DNA from: Adiantum capillus-veneris
Lineage: Eukaryota > Streptophyta > Polypodiopsida > Polypodiales > Pteridaceae
Direction: 5' to 3'
NCBI GenBank assembly: GCA_014529385.2
Contig: JABFUD020000315.1
Location: forward strand, 1-64,000
DNA length: 64,000 nucleotides
The notes below the pieces were generated by a model that saw only the letters and a list, made by a program, of their open reading frames with translations, was not told the DNA's origin and did no database searches. Positions 10,039 through 21,640 of this stretch are shown here, in pieces. Position numbers and translations under genes: made by a program. How positions within the stretch are numbered: the stretch's first letter is position 1; each line of letters opens with the position of its first letter.

Positions 10039-11899
10039 TTGGTATTATATACACCAGGAAATCCATTCCTCTCTCGAGTTCAACACCACCCAATTGGTCT
10101 AACCATCGAAACAATTTTAAAACCCTCTAGAAGTAGGGAACAACTGAAACGTATTGCTAATACACCAAGCAATACAACATCATCATCAAAACAACCTCCA
10201 CAATTTTGTGGATCTAAGGACTTTGGCGAAACTCCAAGGATGCTTGAATACAATACAGATGACAATGTACGGCATTTAATTACTAGAACTAATGAGTTAT
10301 AATGGTTTAAACAAGGTAATAAAAGGAAACATCGATTTATTCATTTAACTTTCATTAATAAATTTATGGAGTTTGTACACCCTCACACTTTTTTTGATGA
10401 AATGTTAAAGGATATTGGAATCAGAAATAATCTTGAGCATTTTCAAATTAAATTTGGATGGAAATACACGAATAATGTTGGCCAATACTTGAATAAACCT
10501 TTTGATATGTTTGCTAAACCTTTTGATCTTCATGAACCTTGTGTTTGCCAGAGTCAGAAACGGTTTAGAAATTTCCTAAAGAAATTTGAACATCATGGTA
10601 AGCACTTTATTACTACTGAACCATCATTCATAAGACACCACACACTAAGGGATAGCATATCTAAAGGCTTTAACCATATCTCGCTTGTCCCTATACATCT
10701 ACATTCAGTTAAAGCCAAATTCAAGAAGGGATGGGATAAATTATGCCATTTACTAAACATAAAATGCACACAATCTCACTTCCATTCAATTGAAATAAGA
10801 CTTGAGAAAACCTTTCACTCTATATTTCCAAATTTTAGGCATAACCAAAGTCCATGGTTGATGGGAAAAGATATATTAGACGAAATTGAATTAATCCAAA
10901 AACACATTTTTTATGTAGTTTGGATAAATCAGCTCAAACTCTTGTCTTTATTTGTAAAAGAATCATTAGACTATATGTAAAGAATAGATTAAATTCTTCA
11001 AAATTCATGCCGATAAATGAATGCAATAACACCATCATCGAACTCATTAATACACGATGCAAGGAGTTTAATATTATACCTTCTCATAATAGAGATCTTT
11101 CCTATATTATGGGAAATTACAAAATTTACAAAACAGAGTTCCGATGGATAACAAATGCCAATGATTGTTTATTTTCTCGTGTGGCTAGTAAGATCACTAA
11201 GTTCCTACATGGTTTGTCTAGTGGGCTTATTGAATATACTGAGAATTTTCAAAAAAACCTTCAAACATTTATAAAAGTGAATACAAATGCATATTGGGTC
11301 ATTAACAACCAATACGATTCTTTGATAAACCTCCCCAAACTAATTTACGATGTTCATACGTATGATATTAAAGCTTGTTATGAGGCAATTCCTCACCATG
11401 GAAAGCATAGCTTGATGGAGTAAAATTAAAAGATCTACAAAGCTACAAAGGGTTTAAACCATCTAGGAGTAAAATCACCCTTACAAAAAAGAAGTCAGAA
11501 GTAAAATGCTCCTTTGAATTTTTTGAAACTTTAAATATTTTTGTGCTAGACAATTGTTTCTCATGGTTAGGATCTGATATTTATCGACAAACTAGAGGAA
11601 TTCGAATGGGATACTCATGTTCTCCTTTATGGTGCAGTCTATATCTGGCTTGGTTTGAGCTAGAATATGTCAGAAAATTATCTAGACTCAAAAGGAATGA
11701 TATGCTTTTAGCATTCTTACACTCTAATCAGTATATGGATGATCTTCTTTTCATAAATAACACATATATTGCAAGCTGCATGAATCATAACAAACCCTTG
11801 TCCCTTGAGGACCCCTTTACAATATATCCATTGGATATCATTTTCGTAAAAATGACTCATACAAGATTTGGCTCTACATATTTAACACTAGGTTGGTAA
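10039..11899 (+). pseudogene. Broken reverse transcriptase of Penelope-like (CxC) type, left copy
   Basis: A split RT gene. The frames are 10039-10302, 10366-10980, 10920-11423 and 11543-11899, separated by stops or frameshifts. In order it shows a CxC motif (CVC at 10540-10548, in EPCVCQSQKRF); a stretch GKHFITTEPSFI, like the conserved HVITGDL block that follows CxC in related animal proteins; RT motif A (YDIKACYEAIP, from 11361); motif B (QTRGIRMGYSCSP, about 11588-11626); and motif C YMDD (11732-11743), then FINN and IYPLDII. This order and wording match the CxC-containing PLE group called Naiad/Chlamys in animals, algae and spike mosses (family knowledge); the subfamily is inference. After motif C a 1320 bp TTAA element interrupts the gene at 11886, and frames resembling its continuation resume at 13206. 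It is non-functional. Confidence 0.75.
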
Positions 11900-13205
11900 C
11901 CTAACAGGACATAAAAGTGTCCTTTTAGGGTTTTGGAAAAACCTCCAAAACCATAGTAGATCCACTCATTTTGTAAAATCCTTTCATGAGGTTATAGTTC
12001 AAGGCCTACTACACATGTAAAAAATAAGAAACTTGTAAAATTTCTCATTTTTTGGTCACACCAAGCCTCCAAAGTTGATGGACCAGTACATTTTCATCAA
12101 AACAGTCATTTCTTACGTTTTGTTGCATAAAAATAAGATTAGGGATTTTTGTAGGACTCGAGATAAATTCCCTAGTTAACTTCAATGGTTTGGTGATCAG
12201 AATATATGATTGCTTATCACTCACTATTTTTTGTTTTGCCAAAAGAAATAGGTACAAAAAAGTTGAATTTTTACCATTCGGCAAACCTATCATCAAAGTT
12301 TCTATAGCCACGCTCAATACAAATAATATATGCATGTTTTCTTAGTTCCCTATTGTCCTTTAGGTTCATAAGGAGCCATGGAGCATGTCAAAAGAATATT
12401 ACATCTCTTACCAATGGGAATCTTGGGGACAAAGATGAAGTGTTAAGTACAGCAAACATGAAAAAACTGGGTTCAACATTATGAGTTGTAGAATCCCATA
12501 GAAACTATTCAATATCTAGCCAAATTTGATCCTTATGACTAGATATGGTTACTACCTACAAAATGCATGTAGTTGTCACAAGAAACTAACAATATTGAAA
12601 AAGCTATACTTGATATACTAGAATGTTTCGTTTTCTTCTATAATTGAAAAAATCAACCATTGTTGTCTACTATGCAAAATAGGGTATTAGGTGCCCCAAA
12701 ACTCAAGGAATATTAGCTTTATATTACAATATGCAACATAGAAAATCAAAACTGCATTTGGATATCATGAAAGCCACCAAAAAAATCATAGAAGAGCTAA
12801 AATTGGCTAAAAAACAGGATTTAACAATTTTTGTAATTTGGTCATAACTTACAACTTTAACATTTATTTCTCCCTAGAAGCATCAGGACATGTTGAGGAC
12901 TACTAAAGATAGTTCTCTAGCATTATAGACATCACAAACATGAATTCTAGAGTGGTATAGTTGCAAAAAGTTGAAAAAATCCAAAAACAAGACCCGTTTT
13001 TTCACACAGTTTAGGTTGTGAAATGTTGTGCAAGGACAAGGTTAAAGATGGAATTGATATTCCAAAAAAATGTCGAGTGTTTTTCAGCTCATGAGACAAA
13101 TTTCTAGATAGATATCACCTCAAAATCCATTTTGAAACTCTTGACATAATTCAAGGAAAATGGTCACTTAACAGGACATAAAAGTGTCCCATAACCAACC
13201 TAGTG
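11886..13205. mobile_element. 1320 bp TTAA-flanked DNA element inserted in the RT gene (left copy)
   Basis: Starts CACTAGGTTGGT and ends ACCAACCTAGTG (12 bp perfect terminal inverted repeat), with TTAA directly outside both ends (11882-11885 and 13206-13209). GGACATAAAAGTGTCC occurs just inside each end. The interior is AT-rich. Its only notable frame (12045-12335, minus) resembles no transposase, so the copy is probably non-autonomous. TTAA targets are typical of piggyBac-like transposases (family knowledge), but the CACTAGG terminus is unlike the usual CCC-type piggyBac end. The mirrored copy at 26577-27896 has exactly the same length, so insertion preceded the palindrome. Confidence 0.8.
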
Positions 13206-14106
13206 TTAAACACAAAAATAATTCTACAAAGACCCTTTATCGGAGAATAGACTACAGAAACAGCATGGAAGGAAGATGCATTACCAGGACACCAAGTATC
13301 ATTCATACAAGCAGCCAGTAATCGCCCGACATAGTTGGCATACAAAGTATGTGTGTCGTAGATCTTACCCATCATTTATAAGGCGTCATGTGTATTTTAA
13401 GCATTCAATGATTTGCAAAGACTGAGCTTTATGTTTTCTTCAAATGGATTCAAAAGAACACATATCATAATATTAATCACACAATTTCTAATGAAAGGTA
13501 ACTTCCCAGTATCACATTCGAGATCAGATCTTTGACGAATTTACTAATAAAAAAGAAATAGAACAGGATGTACATACTTATGAGAAAAATATGATAATAA
13601 CCTCTGAAACAATCGAGTTGGATACATGAGAGTAACCAAAAAGGCGAGAACACAAAATGACAGGAAGGACTGAGGAGAAAAATACCAAATCAGCGCACAA
13701 CATGATGGAGACATCTTATTAAGTTTTTCATATTTCATATGTAACTCATACAAGTTGTATGGAACTTTTTTTCAATAAAAGTCGTATTTTTACCTCCAAT
13801 GGAAACGGTACCAGGACATTTGTACAAAGGTTTTATTTGACAATAAACATTGGAAAAACAAATTGTCACCAAAGGTGTTGTTTTTTGGTAAGCATACGAA
13901 GTGATTTTGTGTACTATTGGGTAAAATATAATTAGACAAACACCAGAGGTTGGTAAAAATGATAATAATTTAAGAAAGGGGAAATGTTGTATATGACAAA
14001 CTCAAGTTTTATATTGGCGGGGGATATGTCCACTTGGTGCGCTATCCCCCACCAAATGGGCACACTCCCAAGGTTGGGGGTGGGCCTCTCTCTCTCTCTC
14101 TCTTTA
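13206..14106 (+). other. RT-element tail and non-coding DNA up to repeat A2
   Basis: The first ~170 bases continue the broken RT frame with stops. The rest shows no convincing gene; short frames at 13544-13753 and 13984-14250 are not recognised. A segment near 14025-14090 (GGGGGATATGTCCACTTGG...) and a short CT tract lead into repeat A2. Confidence 0.4.
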
Positions 14107-16760
14107 AAAACCCGTAATATGCGGGGATACACAAGGCTGAAAAAACCCTCTGTCTCTCGCTTTCTCTCTATCTCTATCTCTAACTTTTTTATCTGTTGTT
14201 TTTTTTTAAAAAGGGGGGGAACCAATAAGATGTGGAGTGGCACCAAATAGATTGAAAATAGTAACTTTAATCCTTTAAAATTCATAACAGGTTCTTTGAA
14301 CCTTACTCTCAGTAATGATAATCTACCAAATCCGATATTAAAAGCGTATGTGCATATAAGGAAGATTCCTGTTGACAAAATATAACTCCACCGAATTTGG
14401 CAAGCCCAAACTGGGCGCATATAGTTGGCGAAGGCAATGGGTATCATAATGATAAGCGTGACGGACTGCATATAAGAAGCACAGAGGGCTTGCAAGAGAG
14501 AAAACCGACTGTGCACTCATACTAAGAATTCTTTCACACACACACACACATCGTAGGTAGCGTGGCTTGGTGCTCTCCTTTACACAACGTGGCTTGGTGC
14601 TGTCTTTCACACACACACACACACATAGTGTGGCTTGGTGTTGTCTTTCATACACACACACAAATCGTAGACAACGTGGCTTTATGCTGCTTCAAGCTTG
14701 AAAAGAAGGGACGCATGTCTACTTGAAGGAGAGCTGTCCTGATCTTACATAAGCGCCTCACACATGGAATCTCAGTTGGCGAATCCTCATTATCCAGAAG
14801 CACAATCGGGATAGGCGTTGATAGCATTGGAATATGGCACGGTAAGGGAAACCTACAATTCTTTACAGTACAGTAAATCTTGTTACATTATGAAACGTTT
14901 AAAGCTTGGTAGATTGATGTACGTAAGCAAGGTTTACAAAAATATTGTTTGACATGTAAACTACTGTACTTTGTATATAAAAAAGAAAAACTTTTTTTAG
15001 AGAAGAAAACTCTATGCAATGCAATAAGAAGAAAAAACAGGGAACGGATAATTGCTCTACATAAATGTGTATAGACGCACGTTTTCAGTCTAATATAAAC
15101 TCTGTTCACATAATCTAGAACACTATTTTATCTAGATGTTTTGGAACACAGGGTATCTCATACGAAAACGAATACATGGTGTAACTATTAGAGCAGACAT
15201 CGGATATACCATGGGCTAACTATATTTGATATCAAATTCAAAAAAAACTAAGATAATGTTTGAGACAGACATAGAAAAGGAAAAAAAGGTTTTTTCTGAA
15301 CAATGATTGATTGAATAATGGTAAACATACTCATAGATAGCATATTGTATATGGTTTATTTGGCAACATCATATCGAAAAGCATTAGAAACCGTTTTCAA
15401 CAAGACACATACAGATGACGACCCCGAGCTCTTAGTAGACTTTCAGTCTACTCAGATGGTGTTTTTCCAGAATTAGGCATAAGGTTTCCTTTCTTTAATT
15501 GATATAGACAGTAGGAAATTATTAGCAAAATGTGTATAATTCTTGTATGCAAAATCTAATGTAATCTTGTGAACGAGGTACTTGTAAATGAAATGCTACC
15601 TAATATGTACACAGAAGAATATCCTTATGTAAGGATTCGTAGAGAGGAAGGTGGGATGTGATAGAAACAAATACATTTTTTGTTAGAAGATAAAGACGGT
15701 TTTTTAATTTATATAAAAAAAGAAAAAGTGTGACATAACCATACCTTAGAAAGTACGTATATATTTGGATAGATAGGTTTATTTTTACTCTCTTCAAGCA
15801 TAAATCCTCATGTGAGGCTCCTACAAAAGGAGGGATGGTATACTTTTTTAAAAAATGGGTCCACATACAAATAAAACTCTGCCAAAATTTTGGCAAAATA
15901 TATCTCATCCTCTATACAAACCCAAAAATAGGTATCCGATCCTACATTTTCTAAATATTTTTTCTTAATATCTCTCTCTGTATCCTCTCAGGCTATAACT
16001 CTATCCATTTAGAGGATAGGGTGTCTAACCCTCACAGATAGTTAATAGGAAAGTTTTGTTGTATAGCCGAGTTTTTCCAATTAGTCTTGGAAACGAGCAT
16101 CTAGAATAGACCACTAATAGACAAGATTTGGTTTATATAAATGTACTACAGGGAATGATGCTATCTATCGGAAACCAAACTATGGGGGATATACCATCCT
16201 TTCAGAATGCAAGCCCAAAAAATCGCAAGAGATGCTACCTACCCAATGGAAAGCCACGTCCCTCCGCCATACGTGATTTTTCGAAAGGATGCCAATCAGC
16301 CTTCATCATCAAACATGAAACAACGAGTGTACCAATGGAAATTATGGTAGAGGAAAGTCTGCCAGACAAAATTATGGTGGAAAATATCGTTAAAAGATGA
16401 ATCATGCCTTCTAGAGAAGCAAAGAAAAAACTCCCTCTAAATTCATATAAGGAGAGTGAAGGGGTTTAGGGCTATGTGACAACAATAACAAGCAAAATAG
16501 ATTGTTTGGATACATGTCTTCCCATCAAGGCTGCCCATGTTCTAACTGGCTGCTTATGTTGGATGGTGGCAGGTATAGATCTATTCTCTCATGGATTCTT
16601 GGACTCATTTAGTCTCCTACCAGGATTGGATGTACCAGCTTCATTTATAAAATTTTGGATAGTGTCGATTTTTTCATATATTGGCTACTATAATGTAGGT
16701 CTTGTCTATTCTAGGTCAAGTGTCAATATATGGTTCTATAAGAGGGGATGTCAAATTCAA

Positions 16761-16765
<5 letters not shown>
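14107..16765 (+). repeat. 2.6 kb direct repeat A2 flanking the RT gene (left arm)
   Basis: Same orientation as A1 (6207-8836) and clearly homologous throughout, with substitutions and indels. It starts at TTTAAAAACCCGTAATATGC after a CT tract and ends at GAGGGGATGTCAAATTCAATCT, running into (CT)n. Its 8251-type frame is broken (16128-16400 and 16476 onward). The A1/A2 divergence is visibly greater than that between palindrome arms, so the A1-RT-A2 arrangement is older than the inverted duplication. Confidence 0.8.
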
Positions 16766-16795
<30 letters not shown>

Positions 16796-16850
16796 ATCCC
16801 TCATCCTCTCTATCCATGTTTCTCTCTATCTCTCCCTCTTCCTGTCTCTC

Positions 16851-17145
16851 TGTTAACCCTCAAGGCTCATGGACACCCTATCACCTACGACAAACGTTGT
16901 ATTATTTACTTGTAGAGTCAGGTACCGGGCTTGTCAGTCCAATAGGAAAAGGGTAAGAGTGATCGCCGATGAGAGGCGCACTCTAACTGCAACATTCAAG
17001 GGATTAGTTGGCCAAGCATGGGTGCCCAAGTGTGAATGGACCGAGCTCATATAAAAGTCAACTAAACCTAAAATTCACTCATTCTCTCATTTGTGCAATT
17101 GAAGAGTGCTCTTGCTCCATCTCCATCTTCTTCTTCTTCATCTCC

Positions 17146-17186
<41 letters not shown>

Positions 17187-17436
17187 AAAGGGAGAGAGAG
17201 GGAGTGTGTGTGTGCGAGCATTACGAAGGCACGACGGCGGCGAAGCGATCGAGCACGGCGTCTCCCTCTTCTTCGTGGCGAGGAATCCTCCACGAAGCAA
17301 GCGTAGAGTGGTGAGTGACACACCATCGTCATCTTTGAGCTTACTAGTTTAGGCTTGTTGTGTGCTTGGAGCCATTTGTAGCTCGCACATGGTGTATCGG
17401 CAAGTTCTTTGCATTGACATGTGTGATATACGCGCA
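16851..17436 (+). mobile_element. Ty3/gypsy 5' LTR, left copy (points right)
   Basis: Begins TGTTAACCCTCAAGG directly after a CT tract and ends ATACGCGCA, seven bases before the primer site. It carries a TATA box (TATAAAA at 17050-17056) and a (TG)n tract at about 17149-17180. The same LTR is found inverted at 22341-22925 and as a diverged third copy at 61834-62452, which independently supports its limits. It would drive transcription into gag to the right. Confidence 0.85.
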
Positions 17437-17442
17437 TATTTT

Positions 17443-17460
17443 TGGCGCCGTTGCCGGGGA
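17443..17460 (+). other. Primer-binding site, tRNA-Asp type (left)
   Basis: TGGCGCCGTTGCCGGGGA is the exact complement of the 3' end of plant tRNA-Asp including CCA. This primer is typical of the Tat/Athila branch of plant gypsy elements (family knowledge). It fixes the LTR end and the orientation. The inverted copy is at 22317-22334. Confidence 0.92.
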
Positions 17461-18184
17461 ATGCCGTGCATTAAGCTCGAGTAGCACTCTGTGCTTCTCC
17501 GTGGTGCAATTATTATTGTAGGAAAGGTAAGGAAGGAAGGTGTGTGTGTTGAGAAGAGGGATTTGGTGTTATACTGTGTTTTTTTTTTGTTAATGGAGTT
17601 TTCAAAGGTACTGTGTTTATTCTCTGTGTACTAAGGTTGTTAGTTTTTCTGTGTACAGTAAGTAGGAAGTAGATCTGTGAGAGTTAATAGAGTGTGTTAG
17701 TGTGTAACAGTAGGTGTATTAGTTAGAAGTAGGTAGATAGAGTGTCTATGTGCTCTCGCGCAGGCCGCGGCGACCTATCCTTATAAATTTAAATAATAAA
17801 AATAAAAAAATTTATAAAAAGTAAAAAATAGAAAATTTAAAGGTAGTACCGGGATCGGGAATATCTCCCAGACCCAAGCCCAAGCTCACGCTCAGGCGTA
17901 CGCCTCAGTCGCCTTAAAAAAAACGAATTTTAGCTTCACACGTAGCTAACAATCGATTTTTTGAGGACCAATGGAACGTCAGATGCCCGAAAATTGTGTT
18001 GTAAAGCACACAGCGGCCCTTTAAGTGATACGGTCATTTCGAGCTATCACACACTTTAATCAAAACAATCAAACATTAAAAAACATTAAAAACGTAAAAA
18101 ACACGAGTGAAATCAGGCGCTTAAAAAAGGTAAGCGGTTAACCTTCGAGGTTATTCGCCGACGTTTGTAGGGTGCCAAAGGCAC
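17461..18184 (+). other. Untranslated leader of the gypsy element
   Basis: No open frame between the primer site and the gag start. It contains AT-rich stretches near 17785-17845 and a GC-rich patch at about 17755-17775. Palindrome identity stops inside it, at 18134. The next 50 bases up to gag are single-copy. An 8 bp palindrome, GGTTAACC, lies at 18136-18143. Confidence 0.75.
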
Positions 18185-21100
18185 ATGCATCTGCGCTCTG
18201 GTCATGTGCTAGAGAGGGAGCAACTAGAGAGAATTTTGACTTACGCGAGTTCTCAATATCCACCTACTTTAGGTTCTGGACCCTCGACGGGGACCCAAGG
18301 TAGTACAAACCAAGACCCGAACATAGCGGCTAGTACTCTTCCTCTGACTATGACGTCATGGAGGGTTTCCCAATGCCTAATCCCGATAGCTCAAGCCAAG
18401 ACATGCATGCCATGGGCCCACGGTCCGGCCCGAGCGTGCTTAGCCGCTTGAAGGAAACCTTTAGTAGAGCCACTCGCTCCGAACATGGAGCTAATGATGT
18501 AAATGAGGGGGCTGGGGAAGTAAATTCTCCATTCGTGACCAACGTAGACCCTATATCCTTAGAGAATGTGCACGTGAATACTTCATTCATTGCACCTCCT
18601 AACTCTTCAGAGTTATTTCCCTCTGATGTCATATTACCCGATGGTAGAAGCCTTGCCGAAGTGCAAGAGGTTGAGCGATATATCCTTTCCGCGAGGGAAA
18701 AGGAAGTCGAGAGCTTACGTAAGGCGGAGCAACGAAGAGAGTTAAAAGCGAAAGCCCCTATGTCAATATCCTTGGTAAGAGAGCAATCGAGCGCTCCTGA
18801 CTTAGCAACCGCTAAGGGCCAACCCCTAGAAAGCAACATTGCATCTAGCTCAAAGGACACCCCTAGCACCTCAATCCTAGATGGAGTTTTCTTAAATGAG
18901 AACTGGGAGTACGAATTACAAACAGAGATTTTGACCGACCTATACACAGGTCACACCTATCATGTGGGTTGGTTAGATGTCCTACAATCCACAATGGTGC
19001 TACTAGTGTAGAGGATCAACAACAAAGAGTTTGTGAGGTCATCCATAGGGTCATTGAGTTAGAGAGACAGAACAAGGGGGTCAACATGCCTTCAACGGGT
19101 CTCATGAGATTCTTGGATACAAAGAAGGCTAAACAACCGACCTTATCGCAAATGGAGACTCCCTCGGCAAGTCCGATGGATCCTCCATATGTTTCGCTAG
19201 GGGTCTCAGTGCAATCTGAGCCCACAAGTGATAGCTTCACCTTTCCAAGTGATAGCTCATCTTTCCCTTGATGACACCACGGCTACCATGCCTACCCCAA
19301 TGATGGGTATGCCGAGAAACACGCCATGGACCTCATTTGTTAGTAAAGCACCAGTACATGGTAGCTCAATGCCTGCAATAGTACCTACAAGTGTGTACCA
19401 ATCGTATACACCCATGGGTCCTCGTACTCATGTAGTCCCTACCCCTCCCATTGTTTCAAGTACCTATGCTCCACAACCACAACACCCAAGTTCTTATTTC
19501 CATGGGACTATACCGGCTAGCATTAGCATGTCACATTCCGACTTCTGCTATGCCTAGGGCCACACATATGAACTTTGGGCCACCACATGGCACAACATCG
19601 TACCCAACGTGGAACCCAAGTGCTTCCTATGCGCCAAGCCCAATGCCAATACCTACTCCACATGTAGTCTCTAGAGTGCCTCCATCCACGGTGCCTGCTC
19701 ACTTAGGTGACTTGGCAAAATTTTCTTTAGCTATAGGTCGATCTATTGCTGAGAATATACGTAACACGCCTGATGGAGAGCCTAGAAGTAAGGCAGTACA
19801 AATAGCCAAGATCACACAAAAATTTAGTGGAGATGGGGATGTGAGAAAGCATATCAAAGTGTTTGAACAAATATGCGATTCTCTAGGAGAACACAATGAC
19901 CTACATAAGAGAAATCCTTTAAGCCTAATTTTAAGTGGAAAGGCTGGGGATTGGTATAGAACCCTAAGGGTGGAAGAAAACAAAATTTACCCTACTCTTA
20001 GGAGACTATTCTTGAAAGAATACATATGAGAGGGAGTACTTTGGGGTGTAGCCTCTCAGCTCCAGAAATCCCAACGAGAGGAAGGAGAATCGGTGACAGA
20101 CTTTATAAGTCGCTTGAAGCATTTAAATTCCTGTTGTAATCCAAATGAGCGCTTCAACAATAACCAATTTCTTGATAGATTCATTAGGGGGTTACGCCAT
20201 GAGGATATCTACAATGGCCTAGTCATTAGAGGTATCACCACTTGGGAAGCAGTCACCACCAATGCGATCCAATTGGAGGATAATTTAATGATTTAAGGAG
20301 AAAGAGTGTCTGTTAAGCCTAAATCTATTAGCTCACAAGCATCGGGGCATCAGCCAATGACCCTAAAGCCTATTGCTAAGGAGCCAAAGATATCTGAGAT
20401 GACTTTAGCAGATCTCACCAAGGCTATTCAAGAGAGTCTTAGAGACAATCGTGCTCCGCAGAACAATCATATGTATCCAAGAAGGGAGCAACAATGGTGC
20501 TCAGTATGATATGGACCGCATAGTACTAGTGAATGCCCGACTTTTAGAGTAAAATTCAATGGGAATTGCAATGCATGTGAAAGGTATGGTCATCAAGCTA
20601 AGGACTACCTAGTATTTAAGCGTGCGATGGCCAATAGACCAACCTTATCATGGATAGACACACCTCGAGTGCCTGCATTGATGCCGGCCCCACCTCTTGA
20701 ACAAACAACACAACACATGGTCCCTAGGGCCCAAAATGTTGTTCAAACAACACCTTTACCACCTCCAGTGCTAGGACCGCAACCACCACATCTGAGAATC
20801 ACTTCAATGAATCAAGTGGGTTGTGAGTCATCTATTGCTTGTTTGGAAGGCTGTGAGGAAGATATAGATCCTAATATCGCCTATGGGATGGATGTGCTTG
20901 AAGAAAGTCCACAATACTACATGGAGGACTATTGGGACAATTCAAACCTGTATATCAAGCAACTGCTCTTGCGGCAAGAGGCCAAAATATCAATTACAAC
21001 CGCTAAGAGACCACCTCTTCAATGCTATGAGTGTGGAGGTCCACATCGTGTAGCCGAGTGTCCTATTAGGCTACAAAAGAATGCCACACTAATGCAAACC

Positions 21101-21502
21101 AATCAAGCGAGCACGTCTACAATGCCGATACTCATGTGTAATCGATGTGGGATAGATTATTTGATTTGCCCAATGCCAAATAATCCAAATGCACCAAAGA
21201 TCACGCCATTAAACTTGATTGAAGTTACCAAGGAGCCATCACCAAGTACACCCGTGGTACCAGTAAAGTACTCACACGATCGATGCTCCAAAAAACGAAA
21301 ATATATTCTTGAGGAAAGAGACATGGCATCAATTACCGAATCTCAAAAAAGAAGAGAACACGAAGAAAGAGATCGCAAAAAGCACGAAGTCAGACCCCAG
21401 TTCAAAGACCAACATAGGGACTGTGACGACCCCGTATATATGAACGACGCTAAAGAAGATTCTGATTCAGGTGAAACCATGGGACCAAAAAAGACCACGT
21501 AA
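18185..21502 (+). pseudogene. Decayed Ty3/gypsy gag, the only single-copy core of the palindrome
   Basis: The protein starts MHLRSGHVLEREQLERIL, a typical Tat/Athila gag beginning, then changes frame several times (18358, 18969, 19228, 19451). From 19451 one frame runs to 21502, broken by in-frame stops near 20028, 20294 and 20507. A retrotransposon gag core is visible at about 19790-20290 (SGKAGDWYRTL, then FISRLKHLNSCCNPNERF). It is followed by up to four Cys/His knuckles: one whose second Cys position is a stop (about 20500), CNACERYGHQAKDY, CYECGGPHRVAECP, and CNRCG...CP. A charged Lys/Arg/Glu tail ends at 21502. No protease, RT or integrase follows; an inverted copy of the element's own leader does. 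Confidence 0.8.
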
Positions 21503-21640
21503 GTAGATACCAACAAGGATATCTTATAACTGGGTGATGCCATTATCCAAACAATAAAGTAGGAGGATTAAGTGAACCCGACAGTGCAAATTGGTAGTCA
21601 AGCAATTAAGGGTTTGGTAGAGATAGTAAAGATTGGTTAA
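21503..21640. other. Spacer between gag stop and right palindrome junction
   Basis: 138 bases with no recognised feature. It is the last single-copy DNA before the right arm. It ends with ATTGGTTAA, then CTTACC; the GGTTAAC at 21635-21641 echoes GGTTAACC at the left junction. Confidence 0.6.

Larger units (their letters stand above)
1..18134 (+). repeat. Left arm of a giant (~18 kb) inverted repeat
   Basis: The whole stretch is repeated in reverse complement at 21641-39594. Paired landmarks keep a nearly constant coordinate sum (about 39650 near the outer end, about 39775 at the inner end): the CACTA end at 1771 with 37881, the hairpin at 1988-2055 with 37597-37664, the TTAA element at 11886-13205 with 26577-27896, and the primer site at 17443-17460 with 22317-22334. 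The arms are almost identical by eye but differ by scattered substitutions, small indels and CT-tract lengths, so they are not one sequence pasted twice. The arm contains several unrelated transposons plus intervening DNA, so it is a duplicated genomic segment rather than the terminal repeat of one known element. The left end may continue beyond the window. Confidence 0.95.

Noticed and set aside
8845-10300. GIY-YIG endonuclease upstream of the RT
   Set aside because: No recognisable GIY...YIG pattern in the readable frames of either arm.
6207-16765. Ordinary LTR retrotransposon with 2.6 kb LTRs
   Set aside because: The repeats lack TG..CA ends, a primer site and a polypurine tract, and the RT is not of LTR type.
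6207-16765. Hammerhead ribozyme in the pseudo-LTRs
   Set aside because: I looked for the conserved CTGATGA and GAAA core arrangement and did not find a convincing one by eye. A covariance search would be needed.
17079-17437. Cys-Val and His-Thr repeat proteins near the LTRs (also near 22500, 25150, 33100, 60200, 62100)
   Set aside because: Products of (TG)n and (CA)n tracts, present on both strands, with no non-repeat coding support.
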